A DNA stretch of 64,000 nt from Thermasporomyces sp036564245 (GCA_036564245.1 DATCKU010000017.1:31509-95508); one strand, 5' to 3'; positions 52,417 through 61,100 are shown, numbered from the stretch's first letter. A program made the numbers and translations. Notes: a model not told the origin generated them from the letters alone.

Positions 52417-52506
52417 TTGAGGCGGAACGTCGCAGCCAGGAGGATGGCGCCGAGGATGCCGAGTATGCAGTAGAGCTCGGGGAGTGGGGCGTCTACGCTG
52501 TACGCC

Positions 52507-52530
52507 GAGCCCCCGACCCACCGGGGGCTC
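52507..52530 (+). terminator. Hairpin terminator after the HAD-LarE gene
   Basis: GAGCCCCC (52507-52514) pairs perfectly with GGGGGCTC (52523-52530), with an 8-nt loop. It lies 90 bp after the stop. Confidence 0.7.
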
Positions 52531-52599
52531 TCGTCATGAGCTTCCGGGGTGACTACGTGTCACCCCGTTCGTCTGGAGATCGTTGCGAGTGAGGTCGAT

Positions 52600-52983
52600 G
52601 TGCCGGTAGGCAAGGTGAAGTGGTACGACGCGGAAAAGGGCTTTGGCTTCCTCACCAAGGATGACGGAGGCGATGTCTACGTCCGGGCGTCCGCACTACC
52701 GGCCGGGCTGGCCACACTCAAGGCCGGCCAGCGGGTGGAGTTCGGCATCGTCGCCGGACGCAAGGGCGATCAGGCGTTGTCCGTACGTCTGCTCGATCCG
52801 CCCCCCAGCGTCTCCAAGGCGATGCGCAAGTCCCCGGAACAGATGGTGATCATCGTCGAGGACCTGATCAAGCTCCTCGACGGTCTCGAGTCCACCTACC
52901 GGCGGGGGCGGCACCCTGACAACCGCACGGCCAAGAAGGTCTCAGCGGTGCTCCGGGCGTTAGCTGACGAGCTCGAGCTGTAG
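52600..52983 (+). CDS. Cold-shock-domain protein with C-terminal extension
   Basis: A 127-residue protein: an N-terminal cold-shock domain (GKVKWYDAEKGFGFLTKDDGGDVYV, abridged; RNP1 KGFGFL, RNP2-like VYV) and a 55-residue helical extension (MVIIVEDLIKLLDGLESTYRRGRHPDN). CSPs of 65-70 residues are usual; the extended form recurs in actinobacteria. It should bind single-stranded RNA or DNA. GTG 52600 with GTGAGG upstream is preferred over ATG 52549. Confidence 0.9.
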   Translation: MPVGKVKWYDAEKGFGFLTKDDGGDVYVRASALPAGLATLKAGQRVEFGIVAGRKGDQALSVRLLDPPPSVSKAMRKSPEQMVIIVEDLIKLLDGLESTYRRGRHPDNRTAKKVSAVLRALADELEL

Positions 52984-52994
52984 CAATGACCAGG

Positions 52995-53018
52995 CGTGGC
53001 GGGGCTGCACCCGCCACG
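52995..53018 (+). terminator. Hairpin terminator after the cold-shock gene
   Basis: CGTGGCGGG (52995-53003) pairs with CCCGCCACG (53010-53018) around a 6-nt loop. It is preceded immediately after the stop codon by AATGACCAGGCG, a variant of the recurrent 3' motif. Confidence 0.75.
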
Positions 53019-53116
53019 GCACGTACTGGCGCCCGCGGAGGCTATGGCTCGCTCCGCGCCGGCACGGCGGCCGCCTCACTGATCATCGGCAAACACCGAA
53101 GATCAGACGTACGGTA

Positions 53117-54058
53117 ATGAGCGTGGACAGCAGACGGTACGCAGACGTCGGCGCCATGTACGTCGACAATCTCACCGATGCTGATCTCGCACTGCTCGTA
53201 GAGGCATCGGGCACCACGATGACGCCCGCCGAGTTGCGCCGCAATCCGGCGAGCGTCCCCGCGCTGTTCGATCGTCCCGAGGTGTTCGACGCGATCTTCG
53301 GACGAGGGCCGGCGGAGATCGGAGCCACGACTCTCGGCTCGAGCCGGCAGCTGCACGTCGGGCAGCCGCAGGGCCGGGATCGATGGCTGGTCGGGGTGTC
53401 ACCGTTCCTCGCGTTCGCCACCGCCGTGCACCGGACCGCTGCCGAGCTCGGCCACACGAGCTATCTCACCGAACGCGCCGACCAGGGGAAGGTCCCGGTC
53501 TTCGACGGTCCGGAGCTCGCGGAGTTCCTCGAGCCGCCGCCGCGTCGGCTGTTCCTGGCCGAGCTGTTGGCGTCGTTCGCCAAGGTGGCGAGCGGTCGCT
53601 ACGTCGTACGCACGAGGCGAGGTCTGCGGTTTCGTCGCTACAGCGAGCTCGACCTGGTGCGCCTCGCCGGTGTCCTGGAGTCGCTGCCACCGGCCGAACG
53701 ACCTGGGGCGCTGCGCCGCCTGGGCGACGTCGCCCTCTTCCTGGCCGGGGTGTTCCCCGACTACACGCGCACGTACGCGCTGGGGCCGATCGATGCGGCC
53801 CGGCTGCTGCGCGCCGCCGGTCTCAGCCGAGAAGAGCACGACACCTGGGCGACCGCGCCGGCAATCGACCTGTTCGAGCATCTCGGCGCACGGTGGTACC
53901 GGCACGCCTGCGAGCTGGCACCGCTGCGGACGGCACGCCTCGACCTCGTAGCGGAGGTGGCCGAACGTTTCCGGCAGGCTCGGCGGGTGCTGAACTTCAT
54001 GGCCGACAGGTACCTCTTCCCGACCGAAGGCGGTTGGTTCTCCCCACCAGGTCGGTAG
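53117..54058 (+). CDS. Conserved hypothetical protein of actinobacterial type
   Basis: A 313-residue soluble, mostly helical protein that I do not recognise. Visible segments are RRYADVGAMYVDNLTDADLALLV, VSPFLAFATAVHRTAAELGHTSYLTER, RRLFLAELLASFAKVASGRYVVR and the C-terminal RFRQARRVLNFMADRYLFP. Its position among core genes (cold-shock, MFS, DUF3027) suggests a conserved housekeeping unknown. ATG 53117 is given, but TACGGT (53110-53115) ends 7 bp before GTG 53123, so a leaderless start two codons later is likely. Confidence 0.7.
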   Translation: MSVDSRRYADVGAMYVDNLTDADLALLVEASGTTMTPAELRRNPASVPALFDRPEVFDAIFGRGPAEIGATTLGSSRQLHVGQPQGRDRWLVGVSPFLAFATAVHRTAAELGHTSYLTERADQGKVPVFDGPELAEFLEPPPRRLFLAELLASFAKVASGRYVVRTRRGLRFRRYSELDLVRLAGVLESLPPAERPGALRRLGDVALFLAGVFPDYTRTYALGPIDAARLLRAAGLSREEHDTWATAPAIDLFEHLGARWYRHACELAPLRTARLDLVAEVAERFRQARRVLNFMADRYLFPTEGGWFSPPGR

Positions 54059-54164
54059 GCGCCGAAGCTCGTGTGCGGACATGCGATCGGCTGGTCATCC
54101 GAACGCTCACCGCACCGTGCTCGGGTGTGCAGCGCCCGCGCGTCGCGCGTCGCGTCGCGACGGT

Positions 54165-54204
54165 ATGCGTCCGGAATCGGCTACTCAGTGATCCGAGGAC
54201 GCAT
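54165..54204. promoter_or_regulatory. Inverted repeat upstream of the second CUT2 operon
   Basis: ATGCGTCC (54165-54172) and GGACGCAT (54197-54204) are perfect 8-bp arms 24 bp apart, 98 bp before the ATPase start. It could be a regulator site or an mRNA hairpin. Confidence 0.4.
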
Positions 54205-54301
54205 GTGCATGCCCCTGCCCGGTACCGTCATGGGTCACGATGTCGTGCCCTGACCGACGAACACCCGTCAGTCAGAACAGCGCCGTGGCGGGAGGACGGA
54301 G

Positions 54302-55903
54302 ATGGTGAACCCATCCGGTTCGGACACCCCGTTGCTGCGGCTCAACAAGATCGTCAAGGTCTTCCCTGGTGTACGCGCCCTCGACGGCGTCGACCTCGAG
54401 GTCCAGGCCGGAGAAGTGCACTGCCTGCTCGGCCAGAACGGTGCCGGTAAGTCCACGCTGATCAAGGTGCTGTCAGGCGCACATCAGCCAGATTCCGGAG
54501 AGATCGTCTGGCGGGGCGAGCACGTCACGATGCCGACACCGCAAGCGGCCATGCGGCGCGGCATCGCGGCGATCTACCAGGAGCTCGATCTGGTGGATGG
54601 CCTGTCGGTCGCCGAGAACATCTACCTCGGCCACGAGCCGCGCCGGCTGGGTTTCCCACGACGCGGCACCATGCACGACTGGACCAGCGCGCTGCTCAAG
54701 CGACTCGGCCATCCGGAGATTCCCCCGAGCCGTGAGGTCGGCGAGCTCTCCGCTGCGGGCAAGCAGATCGTGTCGATCGCGCGGGCGCTCTCCCACGATG
54801 CGCAGCTTCTCATCATGGACGAGCCGTCCGCCGTCCTCGCCGGGAACGAGGTGCGCAACCTGTTCCGGCTCATCCGCGACCTCGTACGCAGTGGCGTCGC
54901 CATCATCTACATCTCGCACCGGCTCGAGGAGATCCGCGAGATCGGTGACCGGATCACCGTGCTGAAGGACGGGCGCACGGCCGCGCAGAACCTCCCGGCA
55001 CGCAGCACGCCCACGACTGAACTCATCCAGCTGATGACCGGTCGCAGCGTGCCGACCGCAGCAACTGGCGATGCGGCAGAGGCGTCTGAGGCCGAACCTG
55101 CCACCGCGAGCGAGGCTGAGTTCGCTGCGGTCGACCAGCAGTCCGCCGACCAATCGGCTCGGCATCGCCAGCTCGGCAAGGAGATCCTGCGCGTCGAGAA
55201 CCTCACCCGGTTCGGCGAGTTCACCGACGTCTCGTTCTCGGTTCACGAGGGTGAGATCGTCGGGATCGCGGGTTTGGTCGGTGCGGGCCGTTCGGAGCTG
55301 CTGGAGACCATCTACGGTCGGCGCCGCGCCGACGCGGGTCGAGTATTGGTCGACGGCAGACCCGTGCGTCGCGGCTCGGTGCTCGCAGCGGTCAAGGCCG
55401 GCATGGGATTCGCACCAGAAGAACGCAAGAGCCAGGCGCTGGTGCTCGACCAACCCGTCGTCCACAACGTCACGCTCGCCACGCTGCCGCGCTTTTCTTC
55501 GTACGGGCTCTTGCAACGCGCGCACGAACACACCGCGGCGGCCCGCGTCACCGCGTCGCTGGACGTGCGACCGAAAGATGTGCGGCGGGTCGTCAGCACG
55601 CTCTCGGGCGGCAACCAGCAGAAGGTCGTGCTCAGCCGATGGCTGCTCGGCGGCAGCCGGTTGCTGTTGCTGGACGAGCCGACCCGGGGCGTCGACGTCG
55701 GCGCTCGCGCGGAGTTGTACGCCGTGATCCGCCGCCTCGCCGCCGAAGGTGCCGGAGTGCTGCTCGTCTCGAGCGAGCTGCCGGAGGTCCTGGGGCTCGC
55801 CGACCGCGTACTCCTCCTCAGCCGTGGCCGGCTGGTCGGCGAGGCTCGGGCCGACGAGCTCGACGTGCACGACGTGCTCGACCGCCTGATGGAGGGGACA
55901 TGA
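54302..55903 (+). CDS. Sugar ABC transporter ATP-binding protein, double-domain (RbsA/XylG-like)
   Basis: A 533-residue protein with two ATPase domains. The first has a canonical Walker A GQNGAGKST, a divergent signature LSAAGKQIVSIARAL and Walker B LLIMDEPSAVL. The second has the degenerate GLVGAGRSE loop with signature LSGGNQQKVVLSRWL and LLLLDEPTRGVD, as in RbsA/MglA. A linker of about 40 residues rich in Ala, Glu and Ser (about 250-290) is unusually long for the family. It is first in the operon; its stop overlaps the permease start. Confidence 0.92.
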   Translation: MVNPSGSDTPLLRLNKIVKVFPGVRALDGVDLEVQAGEVHCLLGQNGAGKSTLIKVLSGAHQPDSGEIVWRGEHVTMPTPQAAMRRGIAAIYQELDLVDGLSVAENIYLGHEPRRLGFPRRGTMHDWTSALLKRLGHPEIPPSREVGELSAAGKQIVSIARALSHDAQLLIMDEPSAVLAGNEVRNLFRLIRDLVRSGVAIIYISHRLEEIREIGDRITVLKDGRTAAQNLPARSTPTTELIQLMTGRSVPTAATGDAAEASEAEPATASEAEFAAVDQQSADQSARHRQLGKEILRVENLTRFGEFTDVSFSVHEGEIVGIAGLVGAGRSELLETIYGRRRADAGRVLVDGRPVRRGSVLAAVKAGMGFAPEERKSQALVLDQPVVHNVTLATLPRFSSYGLLQRAHEHTAAARVTASLDVRPKDVRRVVSTLSGGNQQKVVLSRWLLGGSRLLLLDEPTRGVDVGARAELYAVIRRLAAEGAGVLLVSSELPEVLGLADRVLLLSRGRLVGEARADELDVHDVLDRLMEGT

Positions 55904-56967
55904 GCAACATCGTGAGCCAGCAACCAGGCGAGGACAGCGCCTGGGATTCCCGCAACGGCTCGGAACTTGCAGACCAGACCGGCAGGACGACGCTGGTGGA
56001 GGTCCCCAGAAGCGCCTTGCGCATGAGCCTCGGCGCATTCCTGCGCCGGCACGCCGGGCTGCTCATCGTCTTGGCGGTGCTCACGATCGTCGGCATCGTG
56101 ACCTCGCCTGAAACCTTCGCGACCACCTCCAACCTCAACACGATCCTCACCAACGCGTCGGTGATCGGTGTCGTCACGGTCGGCATGACGTTCGTCATCA
56201 TCGGTGGCGGCATCGACCTCTCGGTCGGAGCGATCATGGCGCTGGCCTCGGTGTGGTGTACGACCTTGGCCACCCAGTCGTACGGGCCCGGCGTGATGAT
56301 CATGTGTGCCCTGCTGGTCGGTACCGGCACCGGGCTGGTCAACGGGATCCTCATCGCGTACGGACGGGTCGTCCCCTTCATCACGACGCTCGCGATGATG
56401 GCGAGCGCACGCGGTCTCGCCGAGCAGATCTCAGGCAAGCAGACCCAGGTGAGCCGGGTGGAGTTCATCAATGCGATCGCGCGCACCGACGTGCTGGGCG
56501 TTCCCGTTCTCGTGTTGATGCTTGCCGCCGTCGTGGCGGGCGGCTGGCTGTTACTGGAACGCACGACGTTCGGCCGGCGTACGGTCGCGATCGGCGGCAA
56601 CGCGGAGGCTGCGCGGCTCGCCGGCATCAACGTACGACTGCACACCGTTCTGCTCTATGCGTTGTCAGGCCTGTGCTGTGGCATTGCGGCCATCATGATC
56701 GTCTCGCAGACCACCGCCGGCTCCAGCACGCACGGCACTCTGTACGAGCTCGACGCGATCGCCGCCGCGATCATCGGCGGGACGCTGCTCACCGGCGGTC
56801 GAGGCACCATCATCGGCTCGCTGCTCGGCGTGCTGGTGTTCACGGTGATCACGAACCTGTTCATTCACAACAATCTGCCGACCGAGATCCAGAACATCGC
56901 CAAGGGCGCGATCATCGTCGGCGCGGCATTGACCCAGGTCGTACGAAATCGTCGATCATTCACCTGA
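55900..56967 (+). CDS. Sugar ABC transporter permease (RbsC-like, CUT2)
   Basis: A 355-residue membrane protein with GMTFVIIGGGIDLSVGAIMAL, VPFITTLAMMASARGLAEQISG, VAIGGNAEAARLAGI and DAIAAAIIGGTLLTGGRGTIIGSLLG, the hallmark order of ribose/xylose-type permeases. ATG 55900 overlaps the ATPase stop (ATGA). A 45-residue cytoplasmic N-terminal tail precedes the first helix. Confidence 0.9.
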   Translation: MSNIVSQQPGEDSAWDSRNGSELADQTGRTTLVEVPRSALRMSLGAFLRRHAGLLIVLAVLTIVGIVTSPETFATTSNLNTILTNASVIGVVTVGMTFVIIGGGIDLSVGAIMALASVWCTTLATQSYGPGVMIMCALLVGTGTGLVNGILIAYGRVVPFITTLAMMASARGLAEQISGKQTQVSRVEFINAIARTDVLGVPVLVLMLAAVVAGGWLLLERTTFGRRTVAIGGNAEAARLAGINVRLHTVLLYALSGLCCGIAAIMIVSQTTAGSSTHGTLYELDAIAAAIIGGTLLTGGRGTIIGSLLGVLVFTVITNLFIHNNLPTEIQNIAKGAIIVGAALTQVVRNRRSFT

Positions 56968-56998
56968 TCGCGATCATCACCTGACCAAGGAGGCTCGG

Positions 56999-58069
56999 AT
57001 GACCCGTGGACACGAGGGATTACGCCGGCGGCAGATGCTCTTCGGGACTGCGCTGGTCGCAGGCGGAATCGTGGCCGCTGGATGCACGTCGAACGACCCG
57101 ACCGAAGTGAGCGACGACGACTCCAACCGCCAGCAGGCCGCGCCGGAGCAGAACCCGCAAAAGCCCGGCCCCCATGTGACGATCGGCTTCTCGGCGCCTG
57201 CGGCTGACCACGGCTGGATCGGCGCGATCACTCGCAACGCCCAGAACCAGGCGAAGCGCTACTCCGACGTGACATTGGAGATGGTCGAGGCGACCAACGA
57301 CGTCGCCAAGCAGATCGCCTCGATCGAGACCCTGATCAACAAGAAGGTCGACTCGCTGGTCATCCTTCCGTACGACGGCAAGCAGCTCACCGCGGTCGCA
57401 CAGAAGGCCACCGACGCGGGGATCCCGGTCATCAACCTCGACCGGATCTTCGACACGCCGCTTGCGTACCGCTGCTGGATCGGCGGTGACAACTACGGCA
57501 TGGGAGTGGCGGCCGCCAACTTCATCATCGAGCGGCTGAAGGCGGAAGGTAAGTCGGATCCCGTGATCGCGGAGATCGCCGGGTTGGACGAGCTGGCCCT
57601 CACACAGGAACGCTCGCAGGGGTTCAAGGACGCGCTCGCCAAGGCCGGCCTCTCGGTTCGCCACCGGGTGGCGGCGGACTTCACCGTGCCGGGTGGTCAG
57701 CGGGCGGCGTCGAACCTGCTGCAGGCGGCACCACGACTCGACGCCGTGTGGAACCACGACGACGACCAGGGCATCGGCGTGCTGGCCGCGATCGAGCAGG
57801 CGGGGCGCGACGAGTTCTTCATGGTCGGCGGCGCGGGCTCGCGCGACATGATGGAGCGCATCAAGGCCGACGACTCGGTCATCAAGTGCACGGTGACCTA
57901 CAACCCGTCCATGGCGTCGTCTGCCGTGTCGCTCGCCCGGTTGGTTGCCCAGGGGCGGGGAATGGCCGACCTGGTGGAGAGGGAGATCCCGAAGTCGATA
58001 ACTCTCGCCTCGGAGACCGTGACCAAGGAGAACGTCGACGACTACATGCCGTTCGGCTTTGCCTCCTAA
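56999..58069 (+). CDS. Sugar ABC transporter substrate-binding lipoprotein (RbsB-like, CUT2)
   Basis: A 356-residue binding protein: twin arginines in GLRRRQMLFG, lipobox VAAGC with Cys29, then a periplasmic-binding-protein type 1 domain (TIGFSAPAADHGWIGAITRNAQNQAK, abridged; DSLVILPYDGKQLTAVAQKATDAGIPVINLDR). AAGGAGG lies just before the ATG. It is the last gene of the operon. Its TAA stop is embedded in the long form of the TGACCATG motif, and a 21-bp-stem hairpin follows. Confidence 0.9.
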   Translation: MTRGHEGLRRRQMLFGTALVAGGIVAAGCTSNDPTEVSDDDSNRQQAAPEQNPQKPGPHVTIGFSAPAADHGWIGAITRNAQNQAKRYSDVTLEMVEATNDVAKQIASIETLINKKVDSLVILPYDGKQLTAVAQKATDAGIPVINLDRIFDTPLAYRCWIGGDNYGMGVAAANFIIERLKAEGKSDPVIAEIAGLDELALTQERSQGFKDALAKAGLSVRHRVAADFTVPGGQRAASNLLQAAPRLDAVWNHDDDQGIGVLAAIEQAGRDEFFMVGGAGSRDMMERIKADDSVIKCTVTYNPSMASSAVSLARLVAQGRGMADLVEREIPKSITLASETVTKENVDDYMPFGFAS

Positions 58070-58136
58070 ATGACCATGTGCACTACGCGAGTTGGGGGTG
58101 TGACACGCGTCGGCACGTGTCACACCCCCAACTCGC
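58068..58136 (+). terminator. Long-form 3' element: conserved 21-mer plus a 21-bp-stem hairpin
   Basis: The element begins with the AA of the TAA stop. A 21-mer starting AAATGACCATGTGCACTACG spans 58068-58088. A perfect 21-bp stem follows (58087-58107 with 58116-58136) around the 8-nt loop CGTCGGCA. The inner stem contains GTGTGACACG. A closely related hairpin and two copies of the 21-mer lie in the opposite orientation at 59483-59580. Confidence 0.8.
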
Positions 58137-58232
58137 CGGAGGGGTCATTGTTGTCCACAGTCTGACGCTGCGGCTGCATCGTCCACAGATCTTCGGCTCG
58201 CCCGTTCCCAGGGATGACGGCAGGCCACGCTG

Positions 58233-59192
58233 ATGGCCATGTCCGAACTCGTACCCCTTGACCTCACTCGCATCTTCGACCGGCAGCAGGCGCTGGCCGC
58301 GGGCTACAACGACGACGAGATACGAAACCGGGTGCGCACGGGCGTATGGCGGCGAGTTCGCCGAGGCATCTACGTCGACGGCAAGCTCTACGACTCACTC
58401 GACGAGGCAGGTGCGCACAAGCTCGAGGTCGAGGCGGCTCTGCGGAAGGTCGCTCCACCTGCGGTGGCAAGCCATTGGTCGGCAGCGGTCGTCCACGGCT
58501 TGGAGATGTACGACCCCGACCTCTCCGTCGTCCACCTGACCCGGCCCGGACGGCATGCACCCCGGGTCGAGGCAGGTATCCATCACCACGTCGGCACCTT
58601 CGACTTCGGGAATGTTCCGACGGTCGGCGGGATACCCGTGACGCCGCTTCCGCGTACGGTTGTGGACATCGCTCTCCACGCGCCCTTCGAGGCCGCGGTC
58701 GTCGTGGCGGACAGCGCGCTGCGCCGAGGAGCAAGCCGGGAGGAGCTCCTGGCCGAGTTGGAGTCCTGTCGTACGTGGGTTGGCTCGCGGGACGCCTCGA
58801 GAGTTGTGGCGTTCGCTGACGGCCGGGCAGAAAGCGTCGCAGAGTCCCGGGCACGGGTCGCCTTCTTCGAACTCCAGCTACCACCACCGGAGTTGCAGGC
58901 CGAGTTTCACGACTCGAACGGAAAGCTCCTCGCTCGTACCGACTTCTACTTCCCCGACCAGCGCACGGTCGTGGAGTTCGACGGGAAGGTCAAGTATGTC
59001 GGGACGGCCGGTACGGATACCGGTGACGTTCTCTGGCGCGAAAAGCAACGCGAAGACCTGCTGCGGGAGATGTTCGCCGTCGAGTTCGTACGCATGGACT
59101 GGCAGGACCTGCAACCCGACCGTCGTCCAGCGTTGGCGAAGCGCATACGCGCCGCCTTCCGCCGTGGCGAGAAGCTTCGGCGCGCCGCGTAG
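58233..59192 (+). CDS. AbiEi-like winged-helix protein with DUF559/Vsr-like nuclease domain
   Basis: A 319-residue protein. The N-terminus (FDRQQALAAGYNDDEIRNRVRTGVWRRVRRGIYV, abridged) matches the AbiEi-type antitoxin/winged-helix domain that opens many type IV toxin-antitoxin proteins. The C-terminus has the DUF559/Vsr-like fold, ARTDFYFPDQRTVVEFDGKVKY, with the Asp and Glu positions of a PD-(D/E)XK nuclease, and ends REDLLREMFAVEFVRMDWQDL. No separate AbiEii-type toxin is adjacent. A defence or DNA-processing role is inference; such genes are numerous in actinobacteria. It lies between two oppositely oriented copies of the long 3' element. Confidence 0.78.
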   Translation: MAMSELVPLDLTRIFDRQQALAAGYNDDEIRNRVRTGVWRRVRRGIYVDGKLYDSLDEAGAHKLEVEAALRKVAPPAVASHWSAAVVHGLEMYDPDLSVVHLTRPGRHAPRVEAGIHHHVGTFDFGNVPTVGGIPVTPLPRTVVDIALHAPFEAAVVVADSALRRGASREELLAELESCRTWVGSRDASRVVAFADGRAESVAESRARVAFFELQLPPPELQAEFHDSNGKLLARTDFYFPDQRTVVEFDGKVKYVGTAGTDTGDVLWREKQREDLLREMFAVEFVRMDWQDLQPDRRPALAKRIRAAFRRGEKLRRAA

Positions 59193-59482
59193 TGTCACCT
59201 CGAACCGAGGGCACGGCGCGGTCGTTCCAACCCAAGGTGCAGGCTCGGCAGCGCCGGTGCAGCCGGGCCTACGGTACGGCGCGTCACAACCGCACTGCTG
59301 AATTGACGCCATCAGCCCGACCGGTCTGCGGTACGGCGCCATCAGTTCACCCGGCCTGCTGGTTCAACACCTTCGATTCATTCAGTCCGTGGACTTAGCA
59401 CCGTCGTTCTCATCCGGCCTCCACGCTCGGCGCCAGGTTGTCATGCTCAAGCGGACTGCGGGCACGTCGCTGTCGTGGTTTT
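59193..59482. other. Intergenic region with short repeats, no gene seen
   Basis: CGGTACGGCGC and GCCATCAG each occur twice between about 59272 and 59345. No coding frame is convincing. Confidence 0.35.
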
Positions 59483-59518
59483 GGAGGTGTGACACGTGCC
59501 GACACGTGTCACACCTCC
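59483..59518 (-). terminator. Hairpin terminator of the MFS gene, related to the 58,087 hairpin
   Basis: A perfect 16-bp stem (GGAGGTGTGACACGTG at 59483-59498, complement at 59503-59518) and a CCGA loop. Its GGTGTGACACG...CACGTGTCACACC core is shared with the hairpin at 58087-58136. Confidence 0.8.
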
Positions 59519-59520
59519 GG

Positions 59521-59580
59521 CAGGCGTAGTGCACATGGTCATTTGGGGCCTACAGGCGTAGTGCACATGGTCATTTGGGG
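59521..59580 (-). repeat. Two exact copies of a 28-bp repeat at the MFS gene 3' end
   Basis: The 28-bp unit beginning CAGGCGTAGTGCACATGGTC occurs at 59521-59548 and 59553-59580 without mismatch (period 32). Its complement is the same 21-mer as at 58068-58088. The second copy contains the MFS stop codon. Confidence 0.85.
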
Positions 59581-60827
59581 AGCAGGGAGCGGTGGAACGT
59601 GAGGGCGAGGCCGAGGGCAAGGCCTGCCGCACCCAGGGCAAGGCCGAGCTCCGGGATGAGTGGCAAGGCGATGCCCACGCCACCGCCGATCACCCAGGAA
59701 AGCTGCAGCAGGGTCTCCGAACGGGCGAACACGCTCGTGCGTACGTCTTCCACCACCTCGGCCTGGATCAGCGCGTCGAGCGACAGCTTGCCGAGCTGCT
59801 GCGCAAGACCGGCCACGACGCCCAGAGCGACCAAGGTCACGAACCCGTACATGGCAGCAGTGACCGCCGCCGTGAGCGCAGCGACCCCGAGCAGCACCCG
59901 GATGACGACCTCAGCACGTCTCGCCCGCGCCAAGGCACCGAGGGCCGTACCCATGAAGTTGCCGGCACCGGCCGCAACGACCACGGCGCCGACCTGGATC
60001 GTCACGGGATAGCCCTCCAACGGATGCTCACGCAGGAGGAACGCCACGAAGATCAGCAGGAATCCGCTGAAGGCGCGTAACGCGGCATTCGCCCGCATGG
60101 CCAACACCACGGCGCCCGGCACTCGCCGCGGGGCGCGCGCGATCTCGACGAACGGGAGCTGATCCTCGCCCTCGGCGGAGTCCACCCGCGGCGGCAAGGT
60201 GATCGCCATCACGGTGCCGATCGTGAAGATCACGAAGGCGAGACGCAGCGGCCAGGCCGGACCGAAGTACGAAAGTCCACCGGCGACCACCGCGACCAGG
60301 CCAGCCACGATCGTGCCGGCCAAGGAGATCCGCGAGTTCGCCGTCACCAGCGCGATGTTCTGCGGCAGAAGCCGCGGCACCGCGGCAGCACGACACACGT
60401 TGTGCGCCTTGGACGCCACCAGGCAACCGAAAACCAGCGGATAAAGCCACAGTTCGCCCGTAGCCACCCCGCCTGCCATCACCCAGCAGAAGAAGGCGCG
60501 AATCGCCATCGTCGACCCGAGGGCCCATCGGCGACCATGCCGGACACGGTCGAGCAACGGTCCGATGAGCGGCGCGACGAGAACGAAGGGCGCCATGGTG
60601 ATGAGCAGGTAGAGCGCAACTCGGTCGCGGGCCTCACCGGTGGGGACGGCGAAGAACAGCGTGCCCGCCAACCCGATCGCCATGGCCATGTCGCCGCCGG
60701 CATGCACGCCATTCAGCTCGATCAGCTTGGACAGGCCGGACTCCCCCATGCCCTGGGCGTGGGTGACCCGCCGAATGCCACGAATGGCTGCGCCAGCTGC
60801 GCGACGAATGCGCGACCCGCTCGACAC
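59571..60827 (-). CDS. MFS transporter
   Basis: About 418 residues with 10-12 predicted helices. Features include the loop LDRVRHGRRWALGSTMAIRAFFCWVMAG near residue 90, SKAHNVCRAAAVPRLLPQNIALVTANSRISLAG, and the symmetric C-terminal half. The SKAHNVCRAA segment is typical of a group of conserved actinobacterial MFS proteins next to DUF3027. The substrate is unknown. GTG 60827 (MSSGSRIRRAAG) is chosen because homology-like sequence begins there. The last codons CTC CCC AAA TGA lie inside the repeat. Confidence 0.83.
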   Translation of the reverse strand: MSSGSRIRRAAGAAIRGIRRVTHAQGMGESGLSKLIELNGVHAGGDMAMAIGLAGTLFFAVPTGEARDRVALYLLITMAPFVLVAPLIGPLLDRVRHGRRWALGSTMAIRAFFCWVMAGGVATGELWLYPLVFGCLVASKAHNVCRAAAVPRLLPQNIALVTANSRISLAGTIVAGLVAVVAGGLSYFGPAWPLRLAFVIFTIGTVMAITLPPRVDSAEGEDQLPFVEIARAPRRVPGAVVLAMRANAALRAFSGFLLIFVAFLLREHPLEGYPVTIQVGAVVVAAGAGNFMGTALGALARARRAEVVIRVLLGVAALTAAVTAAMYGFVTLVALGVVAGLAQQLGKLSLDALIQAEVVEDVRTSVFARSETLLQLSWVIGGGVGIALPLIPELGLALGAAGLALGLALTFHRSLLPK

Positions 60828-61100
60828 ATGATCGGGTCGACGCGGTGGTTGTGGCGTGGGTGGGAGATCGTAACGTCGGGTCGTGAGATAGCTACTCGTA
60901 CGTTGTAATCCAGGGGAATTCGTACGCGTCGATCTCACCCGCGTCTCGCTTGCGACCCCCCGCCGCCGTTCGGCTGCTCGGCGACCGGGCGGGCCAAGCG
61001 GACCTGCGCCGTGGTACCGCTCCCGACCGCCTCGCTCCACATCACCTATCCTGCATGGGCGTTTGCCTCAGCGTCAGCAGTGCGTGGGAGAATCACCAAC

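Noticed and set aside
52420..52490. A minus-strand peptide resembling a membrane helix (LYCILGILGAILLAATF) after the HAD-LarE gene
   Set aside because: The frame has no start codon upstream before the terminator hairpin region, so no gene can be drawn; it could be a fragment or chance.
58233..59192. A full AbiE toxin-antitoxin pair
   Set aside because: Only the AbiEi-like domain with a DUF559-type C-terminus is present; no AbiEii nucleotidyltransferase gene is adjacent.
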